DNA of 64,000 nucleotides from Sporosarcina sp. FSL W7-1349 (GCF_038003045.1 NZ_JBBOOK010000001.1:372001-436000), one strand, 5' to 3'. Positions 27,305-36,447 are shown, numbered from the stretch's first letter. The notes: generated by a model not told the origin, from the sequence alone. Numbers and translations are program-made.

Positions 27305-28963
27305 ATGGCGACAACACGAAAACGGTTAGGGGACCTGCTGGAGGAATCCGGCTTGATTACGGAGGAACAGCTACAGTCCGCCTTAGCGGAAAAGCCGCGT
27401 GACCAGAAGCTCGGCGACCTTCTCCTGCAGCGCGGGTACATTACTGAGCAGCAGCTGATTGAAGTGCTCGAGTTCCAGCTAGGCATCCCCCATGTCAACC
27501 TGTTCCGTTATCCCTTTGATCCGAAGTTGTTCAACGTTGTACCGAAGGAATTTGCGAAACGGAATCTTCTCGTTCCTTTGAAAGCGGAAGAGGATAAGTT
27601 GTTCGTCGCAATGGCGGACCCGATGGACTATATTACCGTTGACAATCTTCGCCTGTCGACGGGCTTCCAAATTGAGACGGCCATTGCATCTAAGGACGAT
27701 ATTTTACGGACGATCTCCAAGTACTATGATGACGTTGCGTTTGATGAACTGTTCGTCGAGCAGCCGATTGAGGTGGGTGATCCTCAGGAAGAACTCACGG
27801 ATCTGGATTCACCAATCGTTCGTCTCGTTAATCAGCTGATGTCATCCGCAGTCACTCAAAAGGCGAGCGACATCCATATCGATCCGCAGGAAAATCAAGT
27901 CGTCATCCGCTTCCGTGTGGACGGTATGTTGAAAAATGAACGATTCCTGCCGAAGTATATGCAGGCGATGATCAGCGCCCGTATCAAAATCATGGCGAAG
28001 CTTGACATTACCGAGCACCGGATTCCCCAGGATGGGCGAATCAAAACGACGGTTGATTTCCGTCCGATCGATCTTCGGATTTCCACGTTGCCAACGGTGT
28101 TTGGCGAGAAAATCGTTATGCGGATTCTTGATTTAAGCAGCTCATTGAACGATTTGACGAAGCTCGGTTTCAATCGGATCAATCTGGAGCGCTTCCTTGA
28201 GCAGATTACAAAGCCAAACGGGATTGTCCTTATTTCCGGTCCTACCGGTTCCGGGAAATCGTCGACCTTGTATGCGGCATTGAACCGGTTGAACACGGAG
28301 GAAGTGAATATCATCACTGTCGAAGATCCAGTCGAATACCAACTTGAAGGGATCAATCAAATTCAGGTGAACCCGAATGTCGGGCTGACATTCGCGGCCG
28401 GATTGCGCTCGATTTTAAGGCAAGATCCCGATGTTGTCATGGTCGGGGAGATTCGGGACCGGGAAACGGTCGAAATCGCGATTCGTGCAGCACTGACGGG
28501 GCATCTTGTATTGAGTACAATCCATACGAACGACTCAATTGCTTCAATCACCCGGCTGCTTGATATGGGCGTCGAACCGTTCCTCGTAACGTCTTCTTTG
28601 AATGCGGTGATTGCCCAGCGACTCATCCGGCGCGTTTGCCGGGATTGTCGCAAAGAGATGAATGCAACTGCAAGAGAAAAAGAGATTTTCGCAAAACGGG
28701 GCCTCGAAATTGAAACGGTTATGCGCGGCTCAGGCTGCCCGTCCTGCAATATGACGGGATACCGGGGGCGGATTGCGATCCATGAAGTGCTCGTTATCAA
28801 TGACGCGATTCGGGATATCATCAACAACAACGGATCGATTGCCGAGTTGAAGGATGCGGCAATCCGAAACAAGACAATCTTTTTGATTGACGACGGGCTG
28901 CTTAAAGTGAAGCAAGGGATCACGACGACGGAAGAAGTGCTTCGCGTCTCGTTGATCGAATAG
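27305..28963 (+). CDS. pilB: Type IV pilus assembly ATPase PilB with MshEN domain
   Basis: Hexameric GspE/PulE-family ATPase that powers pilus extension. Two N-terminal motifs, RLGDLLEESGLITEEQLQ and KLGDLLLQRGYITEQQLIE, match the c-di-GMP-binding MshEN pattern RLGxxLxxxGxI. Walker A GPTGSGKSS is near residue 312, followed by the Asp box, Walker B and the His box. Four cysteines of the zinc site read CRDCRKE and CPSCNMTG. Length 552 is typical. It starts 14 bp after the VanW stop behind GGAGTGGGTGA. The first MshEN motif ends in K not Q and the second begins with K not R, so ligand binding needs test. Confidence 0.94.
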   Translation: MATTRKRLGDLLEESGLITEEQLQSALAEKPRDQKLGDLLLQRGYITEQQLIEVLEFQLGIPHVNLFRYPFDPKLFNVVPKEFAKRNLLVPLKAEEDKLFVAMADPMDYITVDNLRLSTGFQIETAIASKDDILRTISKYYDDVAFDELFVEQPIEVGDPQEELTDLDSPIVRLVNQLMSSAVTQKASDIHIDPQENQVVIRFRVDGMLKNERFLPKYMQAMISARIKIMAKLDITEHRIPQDGRIKTTVDFRPIDLRISTLPTVFGEKIVMRILDLSSSLNDLTKLGFNRINLERFLEQITKPNGIVLISGPTGSGKSSTLYAALNRLNTEEVNIITVEDPVEYQLEGINQIQVNPNVGLTFAAGLRSILRQDPDVVMVGEIRDRETVEIAIRAALTGHLVLSTIHTNDSIASITRLLDMGVEPFLVTSSLNAVIAQRLIRRVCRDCRKEMNATAREKEIFAKRGLEIETVMRGSGCPSCNMTGYRGRIAIHEVLVINDAIRDIINNNGSIAELKDAAIRNKTIFLIDDGLLKVKQGITTTEEVLRVSLIE

Positions 28964-28974
28964 GGGTGAGGGCA

Positions 28975-30012
28975 ATGAAACAAGTGATCGACAACTTATT
29001 GACAGCGGCATTTAAGGCGAAGGCGTCCGATATTCATCTTACAGTCGGCGTGCCACCGATATTCCGGGTGCATGGTGATTTGAAACGGTATGGAGAAAAT
29101 CCAGTAGATGAAAATTTCACAGAGTCTGCTGCCCAATTGACCGTACCTGGAAAATTATATAGTCAATTCAAGGAACATGGCCAAATCGACTATTCGTACG
29201 AAGTGGCAGGCGCTGCGCGATTCCGGGTGAACGCATTCCAACAGCGTGGTAATGTCTCCCTTGCATTCCGGACGATTCCTACGCAAATTCCGACTATCGA
29301 AGATTTGCAGATGCCACCGACGTTAAAAAACTTGTCCGAAACACGCCAAGGGCTCATTCTGGTGACGGGTCCAACCGGGTCGGGGAAATCGACAACATTG
29401 GCTGCGATGATCCGTTATATCAATGAATCAATGCGGCGGCATATTATTACGTTGGAAGATCCGATAGAGTATGTCCATCAACACGGAGCCTCCATCATTG
29501 ATCAAAGGGAAGTCGGATTCGACACTGATTCCTTCGCGGACGGCTTGCGGGCTGCATTGCGGCAGGATCCCGATGTCATACTTGTCGGGGAGATGCGGGA
29601 TTTGGAGACGATTTCGACAGCTATTACCGCAGCAGAGACTGGTCACCTCGTCTTTGCGACACTGCATACATGGAGCGCGGCGTCGACAATCGACCGGATC
29701 ATCGATGTATTTCCGCCAGGACAACAAGCGCAAATTCGCGTGCAATTGGCAGGCGTGTTGACAGCCGTCATTTCCCAGCGTTTATTCCCGACAGCGGATC
29801 GACAAGGTAGACGGGCGGCGACTGAGATCATGATCAACAACCCGGCAATCGCAAACTTGATCCGTACGGAGAAGGTTCATCAGATTCCGAACGTCATTCA
29901 GACGAATCGAGGGGCAGGGATGCATATGATGGCGATGTCCGTCAAAAACTTCCTTGATCAGGGGATCATCACGTATGAAAACGCTAGGCCTTATATAGAG
30001 GGTGAAGAGTAA
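28975..30012 (+). CDS. pilT: Pilus retraction ATPase PilT
   Basis: Secretion-type ATPase that powers pilus retraction. It has a PAS-like N-terminal domain (ASDIHLTVGVPPIFR), Walker A GPTGSGKST, Walker B region DPDVILVGEMRDLETISTA and HTWSAAST before the C-terminal GMHMMAMSVKNFLDQG. 345 residues, normal for PilT; start ATG at 28975. Presence of PilT indicates twitching motility or DNA uptake rather than a static pseudopilus. Confidence 0.94.
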   Translation: MKQVIDNLLTAAFKAKASDIHLTVGVPPIFRVHGDLKRYGENPVDENFTESAAQLTVPGKLYSQFKEHGQIDYSYEVAGAARFRVNAFQQRGNVSLAFRTIPTQIPTIEDLQMPPTLKNLSETRQGLILVTGPTGSGKSTTLAAMIRYINESMRRHIITLEDPIEYVHQHGASIIDQREVGFDTDSFADGLRAALRQDPDVILVGEMRDLETISTAITAAETGHLVFATLHTWSAASTIDRIIDVFPPGQQAQIRVQLAGVLTAVISQRLFPTADRQGRRAATEIMINNPAIANLIRTEKVHQIPNVIQTNRGAGMHMMAMSVKNFLDQGIITYENARPYIEGEE

Positions 30013-30014
30013 AG

Positions 30015-31226
30015 ATGGCCCGATATCGTTATGAGGGAAGGGACTACCGATCGATCCGCAAGGGTGTTATCGTGGCAGCCGATAAGAGGGAAGCGACGGA
30101 AAAACTGAAAAAGCAGGGTATCCGTGTCACCAACCTGACGGAACAGGCAGAGACGACATTGACAAAGGAAATCCATATCGGCAAACCGGTGAAACGGGCG
30201 CAATTTATCATGTTCTTGCGCCAATTCTCGACACTGTTACGCGCGGGAGTGACCATTGTGGACGCCATCCGGATCTTGTCCGTGCAGGTCGAATCGAAAC
30301 CGTTCCGAAAAATTCTCGTGGCGGTCGGGGACGATCTTCGTGCGGGCGGTTCGCTGTCCGATGCGTTTGCTAAGCATCCAAAGGCGTTCGAGCCATTAGT
30401 CGTCAACATGGTCCGCGCAGGCGAAATATCGGGGACGATCGATGACTCACTTGATCGGCTCGCAATCCATTTTGAAAAAGCCTATCAGACGAGACAGAAA
30501 GTCATGTCGGCATTGTCCTATCCAATTGTCGTCGGAATTGTCGCGATTGGAGTTGTCATCTTCCTATTGACTACAATCGTACCAATGTTCGTTGACATGT
30601 TTGATAGCATCGGCGGGGAGTTGCCGTGGTTGACACAATTTGTCATGAAGGCAAGTGAGTTTGCGGTTCATTATTGGTATCTGTTCGTCCTGTTGGTCAT
30701 CGCTGTTGTGGTCGGTGTCATCCTTTTACGCAATAACAAAGAAGGCAAACTGTTGCTCGACACGTTCCTGTTGCGGCTGCCGATTTTTGGGGACATTATG
30801 AAGAAATCGGTGCTCGCGACGATGACAAGGACATTGAGCTCGTTGTTTTCCAGCTCAGTCCCGATTTTGCAGGCGCTTTCCATGGCAGAGAAAGTAGTAG
30901 AGAACGAAGTTATTTCTCGGGTTATTGCGAAGTCAAGGGAGTCGTTGGAACGGGGTGGCTCGTTGACAGAGCCGATGGATGGGCATTGGGCGTTCCCGCC
31001 GTTAATTCCCCATATGATTGCCATCGGGGAACAAACCGGGTCTTTGGACTCCATGTTGGCAAAAGTGGCGGATTTCTACGAGAAGGAAGTCGACGCTGCA
31101 ACAGATAGGTTAAAGGCGTTGATTGAGCCAATGATGATCGTTCTGCTGGCAGGACTCGTCGGGACTATTGTCCTCGCAATTTTAATGCCGATGTTCGGTA
31201 TGTTTGAAAACATCGATTCTCTATAA
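30015..31226 (+). CDS. pilC: Pilus inner-membrane platform protein PilC
   Basis: GspF/PilC polytopic protein, 403 residues, with two T2SF domains (residues ~70-195 and ~275-395). Each has the family turn (FLRQFSTLLRAGVTIVDAI and MTRTLSSLFSSSVPILQAL), and three transmembrane helices are visible. It couples PilB/PilT motion to pilin addition or removal. It starts two bases after the pilT stop. Confidence 0.93.
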   Translation: MARYRYEGRDYRSIRKGVIVAADKREATEKLKKQGIRVTNLTEQAETTLTKEIHIGKPVKRAQFIMFLRQFSTLLRAGVTIVDAIRILSVQVESKPFRKILVAVGDDLRAGGSLSDAFAKHPKAFEPLVVNMVRAGEISGTIDDSLDRLAIHFEKAYQTRQKVMSALSYPIVVGIVAIGVVIFLLTTIVPMFVDMFDSIGGELPWLTQFVMKASEFAVHYWYLFVLLVIAVVVGVILLRNNKEGKLLLDTFLLRLPIFGDIMKKSVLATMTRTLSSLFSSSVPILQALSMAEKVVENEVISRVIAKSRESLERGGSLTEPMDGHWAFPPLIPHMIAIGEQTGSLDSMLAKVADFYEKEVDAATDRLKALIEPMMIVLLAGLVGTIVLAILMPMFGMFENIDSL

Positions 31227-31278
31227 TAGGACAATCGATAGATTTAGTTAAAAAGACATAAAAGCAGTAAAATTTTAG

Positions 31279-31306
31279 TTTGCTAGATTCCTCCTCGTGG
31301 TATAAT
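31279..31306 (+). promoter_or_regulatory. Candidate promoter of the major pilin
   Basis: A perfect TATAAT -10 is at 31301-31306 with a weak TTTGCT 16 bp upstream. A separate promoter before the pilin fits the need for high pilin levels. Confidence 0.55.
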
Positions 31307-31348
31307 AGTAATGTAAAGGTAATAGTAGACAATTAAGGAGGAACAGAC

Positions 31349-31822
31349 ATGAAAAAATTCTTGCAGAAACGCATGAAGAATGAAAAAGGTTTAACGCTCG
31401 TCGAGTTACTAGCGGTTATTGTGATTTTGGGGATTATTGCGGCGATTGCGGTGCCTTCGATTGGGAATATTATTGAGAATACTAAGTATAATGCCGTAAA
31501 ATCAGATGCTGTTAATGCGTTGAATGCTGCTAATATGTACTTTGCAGAGGAACCGACTGCTTCAAAAGTAACCGTTGAAAAATTAGTCACGGATGGGTAT
31601 CTTGAGAATAAAGGTAAACTGACTGACAGCATAGAAATTAATAATGTCAAACCTGCAAAAACTATAGATGGAACATCAGAAGCATTTGCTGGTGGGAAAA
31701 CCGTCATATTCAGTGCTGCGACATTAGAAGGTATTAATAATGATAAACAGAAAGGGAGCAGCGATAACTCTAAAACAATAACTGGATCAGGAACAACCAG
31801 CCCAACACCGCCAGCAGAGTAA
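31349..31822 (+). CDS. Major prepilin, type IVa-like
   Basis: A 157-residue prepilin with strong AAGGAGGAA site. The signal is KNEKGLTLVELLAVIVILGIIAAIAVPSI: Gly(-1), Leu(+1), Glu(+5), then the hydrophobic helix. The C-terminal domain ends with a low-complexity TTSPTPPAE tail. It has its own -10 and a terminator downstream, so it can be expressed above the machinery. Two copies of the type (this and the next gene) stand in tandem; this one is the likelier major subunit because of its expression signals. Confidence 0.85.
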   Translation: MKKFLQKRMKNEKGLTLVELLAVIVILGIIAAIAVPSIGNIIENTKYNAVKSDAVNALNAANMYFAEEPTASKVTVEKLVTDGYLENKGKLTDSIEINNVKPAKTIDGTSEAFAGGKTVIFSAATLEGINNDKQKGSSDNSKTITGSGTTSPTPPAE

Positions 31823-31836
31823 AAGTAATTAGAAAG

Positions 31837-31870
31837 AGTAGAGAGCGATACGTCGACCTCTACTTTTTTT
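31837..31870 (+). terminator. Terminator between the two pilin genes
   Basis: AGTAGAG (31837-31843) pairs with CTCTACT (31858-31864), followed by seven T. Confidence 0.75.
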
Positions 31871-31901
31871 ATAAAATTTGTTATCGAGGTGTTCATTAAT
31901 T

Positions 31902-32354
31902 ATGAAGTGGATTAGAAATGATAAAGGTCTCACTTTAATCGAACTTCTAGCCGTTATTGTGGTACTAGGTATCATCGCGGCAATTGCTGTGCCGTCAATT
32001 GGAAAAGTCATTGAAAATAATCGGATCAAAGCGGCGAAGAGTGAAGCAATCATTGTACTTGAAGCTGCTCAACTATATTTCGCTGAAACACCTGTAAACT
32101 TCGGTAGAGAATGGCAAACCGCCAATCTTCCCGTTCTCATTGAAGAAGGCTATATGGAGGATAATGGATATTTAAATGATACATCTTATGTAACCAACGT
32201 TAGCCCAGCCCGTATTTGTGCAGGCCCCAAAGGAAAGAGTAAAGTTACTTTCTATGACGCTACCGCTGAAGAAATTATAAACAGTAAACATGAAATTCAT
32301 GTTGGAAATATAAAATGTGGTGAACTCGAACTGGATCCGGCGAATAAGGATTAG
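31902..32354 (+). CDS. Second prepilin, paralogue of the major pilin
   Basis: A 150-residue prepilin whose first ~55 residues (DKGLTLIELLAVIVVLGIIAAIAVPSIG) are nearly identical to the preceding pilin, while the C-terminal domain differs and contains two cysteines (ICAGPKG and IKCGELE) absent from its neighbour. ATG at 31902 follows GAGGTG. It lies behind the terminator of the first pilin, so its level is probably lower. It may be an alternative or minor subunit. Confidence 0.82.
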   Translation: MKWIRNDKGLTLIELLAVIVVLGIIAAIAVPSIGKVIENNRIKAAKSEAIIVLEAAQLYFAETPVNFGREWQTANLPVLIEEGYMEDNGYLNDTSYVTNVSPARICAGPKGKSKVTFYDATAEEIINSKHEIHVGNIKCGELELDPANKD

Positions 32355-32437
32355 TTTTGTATTATTAGGCATCCGTACAATTCTAGACTAATTTTTTATG
32401 ATCGTGCTCTCAAAAAAAGATTCGAGGAAAAAATCAC

Positions 32438-32476
32438 AACAGCTGCCCATAAGAATAAGGAGAGCTGTTTTTTATT
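32438..32476 (+). terminator. Terminator after the second pilin gene
   Basis: AACAGCT (32438-32444) pairs with AGCTGTT (32463-32469), followed by a T-rich stretch (TTTTATTT). Confidence 0.7.
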
Positions 32477-32487
32477 TGTCGACAAGA

Positions 32488-32517
32488 TTGAAAGTATTGG
32501 CTCCCTTTGTATATACT
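32488..32517 (+). promoter_or_regulatory. Candidate promoter of pilMNO-pilD
   Basis: TTGAAA (32488-32493), 18-bp spacer, TATACT (32512-32517), about 50 bp before pilM. Confidence 0.5.
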
Positions 32518-32566
32518 ACTCTTATAGAATACTGTCGGATTTTACATAAACGAAGGAGTGCCTCTT

Positions 32567-33505
32567 ATGTCCATCTTCACCCGCCGCAAAAAAACGGCAT
32601 CCCTAACAATTGAAGAAGATGCTATCCGATTCGTGCGGTTGAAGTCGCTGGATCCGCTTGTAGTCGATGTGGCGGAGGAGGTTCCGCTTCCTCTGAACGT
32701 CGTAGCGGATGGGAAGATTGTGGATTCCGAAAATCTTGCTGCGATTTTAGAGGGACTGTTGAAGCCGTGGGGAATCGCGAGGCGCCCGGTGCAGTTTCTG
32801 GCGCCGGATTCGTACGTAATCATCCGCAAGGTCGGTTATACAACTGACGTGAAGGAAGAGGATCTAAAAGGGTATTTCTTCATTGAAATCGGTTCGACAC
32901 TTTATCTGCCTTTTGATGATCCGGTATTTGATGTCGTGAAATATACGCCGAGCACGGAGACGAACGAGGCGATTATTATCGCGTCGAAGGAGAGTGTCCT
33001 TGCCGGGTATGAAAAAGTGCTAGAGAACGTGAAGCTCGATCCACTTGTGGCCGATATCGCTCCGCTTGCACTTTATCGCCTGGCGTACGCCCAGCACCGG
33101 TTCACTGGGAAGGAGCATGTCTTGATTGCGGACTTGCAAAAAGGAAAGATGACCGTTTCGATTTTCCACGAGCATTTCCCGTTGTTCATGCGGCCGGTTG
33201 AGCTGGAGACTTCTTTCTTCCCTGGGGCATCTGTTGGGGATACCGTCCCACTCGGTTCCATCGTGGGGGAGTTGGAGAAGCTTATCAATTTCTACCGTTA
33301 TAATCTTTGGAACGGCACCGCCTCAATCACCCATATTCTGATCAATGGCGATTATGTTTCTATGAACGAGTTGCTACAGGTCATCCGTGAACGGCTGGAT
33401 GTGCAAGCCTCGACCTTACTTAAACGACCATTACAACTTGCGACAGGCCAATCCTTGCCAGCCGCGTTCAATCGGACGATCGGGCTTGCGCTAAAAGAGG
33501 TGTAG
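32567..33505 (+). CDS. pilM: Pilus assembly protein PilM
   Basis: Actin-fold cytoplasmic protein of 312 residues that anchors PilN and links the alignment complex to the ATPases. It shows TIEEDAIRFVRLKS, VQFLAPDSYVIIRKV, IADLQKGKMTVSIF and a C-terminal segment ending in FNRTIGLALKEV. The ATG at 32567 is preferred to an in-frame GTG at 32558, with GAAGGAG eight bases upstream. It begins the pilMNO-pilD part of the locus. Confidence 0.85.
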   Translation: MSIFTRRKKTASLTIEEDAIRFVRLKSLDPLVVDVAEEVPLPLNVVADGKIVDSENLAAILEGLLKPWGIARRPVQFLAPDSYVIIRKVGYTTDVKEEDLKGYFFIEIGSTLYLPFDDPVFDVVKYTPSTETNEAIIIASKESVLAGYEKVLENVKLDPLVADIAPLALYRLAYAQHRFTGKEHVLIADLQKGKMTVSIFHEHFPLFMRPVELETSFFPGASVGDTVPLGSIVGELEKLINFYRYNLWNGTASITHILINGDYVSMNELLQVIRERLDVQASTLLKRPLQLATGQSLPAAFNRTIGLALKEV

Positions 33506-33507
33506 CG

Positions 33508-34140
33508 ATGTTAGTCGATATTAATCTATTGCCTGAAAAGGAGAGGGAGCGCTCAACGCTTCTGTTAGCTGCACTGGCCATTCTCGGTGTGGCTGTTTTG
33601 TTTTGGGCGGTGCTGTTTTTCATTTCTAACGCGATGGAGGGGGAGACAGCCGACCTGGAACGTCAGCAAGCCGCTTTGCAGGAGGAGCAGCAGGCTGTCC
33701 AAAATCTGCTCCCCGTCTCCGATCATCTAGATGTCCGGAAACAGCTCGAGTTCACAGTACAGTGGGCGGAAAAAGTGCAATTCGACACTGTCCCGCTGTT
33801 GCAGGATATGATCAGTGCGTTGCCAGAACGCGGATTTTTCCGTTCCTTCGAATTCCTTTCGCCAAATTTGGCGACGGTCGTTGTCCAGTTCGATGACAAG
33901 CCAGAAGCATCCCATTACTACTCCCGGCTCGCGGCATCGGAATCGATCGAGCATGTCGCTCTGGAATCGGTGACAGCCGAAACGATGGATGAGGAAGCAT
34001 TCGATGTCACGCATGACGTTATGCCCCGGTACTTGGCCACCTATTCGGTCACTTTCGTCGACCAGCGCAATTTGACGGAGCAACCGGTTGAAGAATCGGC
34101 AGACGAATTGGACATAGAAGGGGGCGGAACGGATGAGTAG
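33508..34140 (+). CDS. pilN: Pilus assembly protein PilN
   Basis: Inner-membrane alignment protein, 210 residues. The N-terminus VDINLLPEKERER is the PilN motif that binds PilM; one transmembrane helix follows (~20-44), then a coiled region and a ferredoxin-like extracellular domain. It starts two bases after the pilM stop and overlaps pilO by eight bases. Confidence 0.88.
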   Translation: MLVDINLLPEKERERSTLLLAALAILGVAVLFWAVLFFISNAMEGETADLERQQAALQEEQQAVQNLLPVSDHLDVRKQLEFTVQWAEKVQFDTVPLLQDMISALPERGFFRSFEFLSPNLATVVVQFDDKPEASHYYSRLAASESIEHVALESVTAETMDEEAFDVTHDVMPRYLATYSVTFVDQRNLTEQPVEESADELDIEGGGTDE

Positions 34141-34822
34141 TTGGTCGAAACGACAAAAGGAAGGGGCGCTCTTGGCCTTGGCCATCGTGTTCCTTATCGC
34201 TCTTTGTACATATTCCTATTTCATCATCTATGCCCCAGCGAAGGAAGCGAACGACCAGATGAAGCAGACGATCGCCAATGAACGGGACGTTCTGTTTGCG
34301 CTTCGCAAGCAGGCTGCGGGACAAACGTTGTCGAATGAAACCTCGGGAAGTTCGCAGCCATTGCAACGGAAAGTCCCTGTCAAGCCATTGGAGGAAGCGG
34401 TGCTCCTGCAAGTCGAAAAGGCGGAAGTCAAATCGGGAAGTTTTGTGCAAGATGTGACATTCACCCACAGCGATTATGTCATCGAAAATCCGCCGGATCA
34501 TGTGGAAAATGTCAGTCGGCTGTTGACGGAAGTGTATCTCGAAGCCGCGTCCTATTTGGATGTCCAGAAGTTCATCGATGAAATCGAGAAGATGGAGCGG
34601 GTCTACGTGATCGAGTCCATTATGATCGATGCGCCGGAAGAGCTCCGTGACATGGAATCGGAAGTGGAACCGATGCAGATGACGATTGCATTCAATGCGT
34701 TTTATCGCGGCGATCTTATCGAGCTGGAGCCGGAAGCACCGAAGACAGATGCACCGCTGCCAGCCGACAAGGCGGACCCGACGCCGTACAATAGCGGGGT
34801 GGATCGGGAGGACGAGAAATGA
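34133..34822 (+). CDS. pilO: Pilus assembly protein PilO-like
   Basis: A 229-residue bitopic protein: a short cytoplasmic start, a transmembrane helix (ALLALAIVFLIALCTYSYFI) and a coiled-coil plus globular extracellular part. Sequence is poorly conserved, as is usual for PilO; the call rests on topology, size and position between pilN and the prepilin peptidase, overlapping both. Confidence 0.78.
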   Translation: MSSWSKRQKEGALLALAIVFLIALCTYSYFIIYAPAKEANDQMKQTIANERDVLFALRKQAAGQTLSNETSGSSQPLQRKVPVKPLEEAVLLQVEKAEVKSGSFVQDVTFTHSDYVIENPPDHVENVSRLLTEVYLEAASYLDVQKFIDEIEKMERVYVIESIMIDAPEELRDMESEVEPMQMTIAFNAFYRGDLIELEPEAPKTDAPLPADKADPTPYNSGVDREDEK

Positions 34823-35574
34823 TCGTGCTCTGGACGTCGTTCTTTTTCCTTTACGGACTCATTTTCGGTTCCTTCTTCAACGTTGTCGGCTTGCGCATTC
34901 CAAAGAAGGAGTCCATCGTCTCGCCGCCGTCGCATTGCACGCAATGCGGCAGGCGGCTTGGTGTGCTTGACCTTATCCCGGTGTTCTCCTATCTGTTTCT
35001 GAGAGGGAAATGCAGGGGATGCGGTACGAAAATCAGCGTCATCTATCCGTTCATGGAGCTTGTAACGGGCGTACTCTTCGGGCTGTCCTATTATTTACTC
35101 GGGTTCAGCGCGGAGTTGATCATCGCGATTTTATTCATGTCGATGCTTGTCATCATCACGGTGTCCGACCTCGCGTACATGCTCATCCCTAATAAAGTGC
35201 TCCTGCCATTCGCCATCGTTCTTGGGGTGCTTCGGCTGTTTATCCCCTTGGCCCCATGGTGGGATGCGTTTCTGGGGGCTGCGGTGGGCTTCGGCATGTT
35301 GTTTTTGATCATGGAGTTGTCGAAAGGCGGCATGGGGGGCGGCGATGTAAAACTGTTCTTCGTCCTCGGACTCGTGCTCGGCACGAAATTGGTCCTGTTG
35401 ACGCTATTCTTTGCGTCCGTCATCGGTTCGATTGTCGGCCTTCTCTTCTTAAAAAAGACAAAGCAGGGACGGAAGACGCCGATTCCCTTCGGCCCATCCA
35501 TCGCACTTGGTGCTGTCCTGTCCTATTTCTGGGGGGCCGATTTTGTCAATTGGTACGGCAGTTTGTTTTTTTAA
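34819..35574 (+). CDS. pilD: Prepilin peptidase (type IV leader peptidase)
   Basis: Aspartic membrane protease, 251 residues, that removes prepilin leaders. It shows FGSFFNVVGLRIP, the zinc cysteines CTQCGRR and CRGCGTK, the first catalytic aspartate after VIITVSD, and the second in GGGDVKLF. Eight hydrophobic helices are evident. In B. subtilis the gene here is comC. Overlap with pilO shows it belongs to the pilus operon, which a terminator then closes. Confidence 0.93.
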   Translation: MIVLWTSFFFLYGLIFGSFFNVVGLRIPKKESIVSPPSHCTQCGRRLGVLDLIPVFSYLFLRGKCRGCGTKISVIYPFMELVTGVLFGLSYYLLGFSAELIIAILFMSMLVIITVSDLAYMLIPNKVLLPFAIVLGVLRLFIPLAPWWDAFLGAAVGFGMLFLIMELSKGGMGGGDVKLFFVLGLVLGTKLVLLTLFFASVIGSIVGLLFLKKTKQGRKTPIPFGPSIALGAVLSYFWGADFVNWYGSLFF

Positions 35575-35590
35575 GTCATAAAATTTCCTC

Positions 35591-35620
35591 GAACAAGGCG
35601 ACACACGTCTTGTTCTTTTT
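35591..35620 (+). terminator. Terminator of the pilus operon
   Basis: GAACAAG (35591-35597) pairs with CTTGTTC (35609-35615), followed by five T. Confidence 0.82.
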
Positions 35621-35713
35621 CATGCCCATTTTGTTACGGTTACTTATAAAAGCGAAGTTGCTTGGCCGAGGCTAGGCACGTGAGCTGAATACTGTAGAAC
35701 GGGGTGGTTGGAC

Positions 35714-36361
35714 ATGAAGTTCGGAAAACGTTATTCCAAGATGACCGTTTTTGCTGCGATGCTGCATGGGGTGCTGATCGGGATTGCCGCAGTTGCGGTC
35801 ATCGGATTTTTGATGCTCGGCACGAAAGGGAAAGAAACAGCCGGTTCCGCAACGCCGGAAGTGCCGACAGGGGGGCCGGCACCGGTTGAGACGACAGCAC
35901 CCGCAGAGGAGCAGCCGATCCGCATGTATGCGAAACAGCATGGCGCCTTTTCTACGAGCGAAGCTGCGGCTTCGTTCATCGCGGAACAGCCGGCCCTTGC
36001 AAAGGCCGCCATCATTCAGGCAGACAATCAGTTTTATGTCTGGTCCGCAATCGGCTTGAAGGAAGGGGACATCGAGGCAAGCGAAGCGGAAGGGACCTAT
36101 CGGAAAGCATTTTCCGTCGAAACGGCCGCATGCCAGTCGGTGGGAGCGGGCCAATTGAAAACGGTCTTGATGGAGACTGATATTGCCAAAATCAAAACTT
36201 TGGCGAGCCCAGAGAAGGGTGCGAAAGAGGATGCCCAAGCGAAGGGGTTTGCCCAGAATCTCTCGGCCATTACGGCTTTTACGGAAGATCTGGGGATCGT
36301 GCGGCTCCACCTTCTCTCCCATTACTCGCATACGGACCGATGTGCCAAAATTTCGTTTTAA
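35714..36361 (+). CDS. spoIIB: SpoIIB-like sporulation protein with SPOR-type domain
   Basis: A 215-residue protein with an N-terminal membrane helix (residues ~14-34), a Pro/Thr/Ala-rich linker and a SPOR-like region (RMYAKQHGAFSTSEAAASFI, IIQADNQFYVWSAIGL). SPOR domains bind denuded glycan at division septa. Position between the prepilin peptidase and maf is that of spoIIB, which helps septal wall thinning and engulfment. It is shorter than the 332 residues of the B. subtilis protein. ATG at 35714 follows GGGGTGG. Assignment is by topology and synteny. Confidence 0.7.
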   Translation: MKFGKRYSKMTVFAAMLHGVLIGIAAVAVIGFLMLGTKGKETAGSATPEVPTGGPAPVETTAPAEEQPIRMYAKQHGAFSTSEAAASFIAEQPALAKAAIIQADNQFYVWSAIGLKEGDIEASEAEGTYRKAFSVETAACQSVGAGQLKTVLMETDIAKIKTLASPEKGAKEDAQAKGFAQNLSAITAFTEDLGIVRLHLLSHYSHTDRCAKISF

Positions 36362-36396
36362 CCTCGAAAAACAGGGCAAAATGAAATTGTCGTCGT

Positions 36397-36425
36397 TTGG
36401 ACACAATTCATTTATCCGATATGAT
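36397..36425 (+). promoter_or_regulatory. Promoter upstream of maf
   Basis: TTGGAC (36397-36402), 17-bp spacer, TATGAT (36420-36425), 22 bp before the maf start. Confidence 0.65.
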
Positions 36426-36447
36426 GGGATAAAGGAGGTTAGGAACA

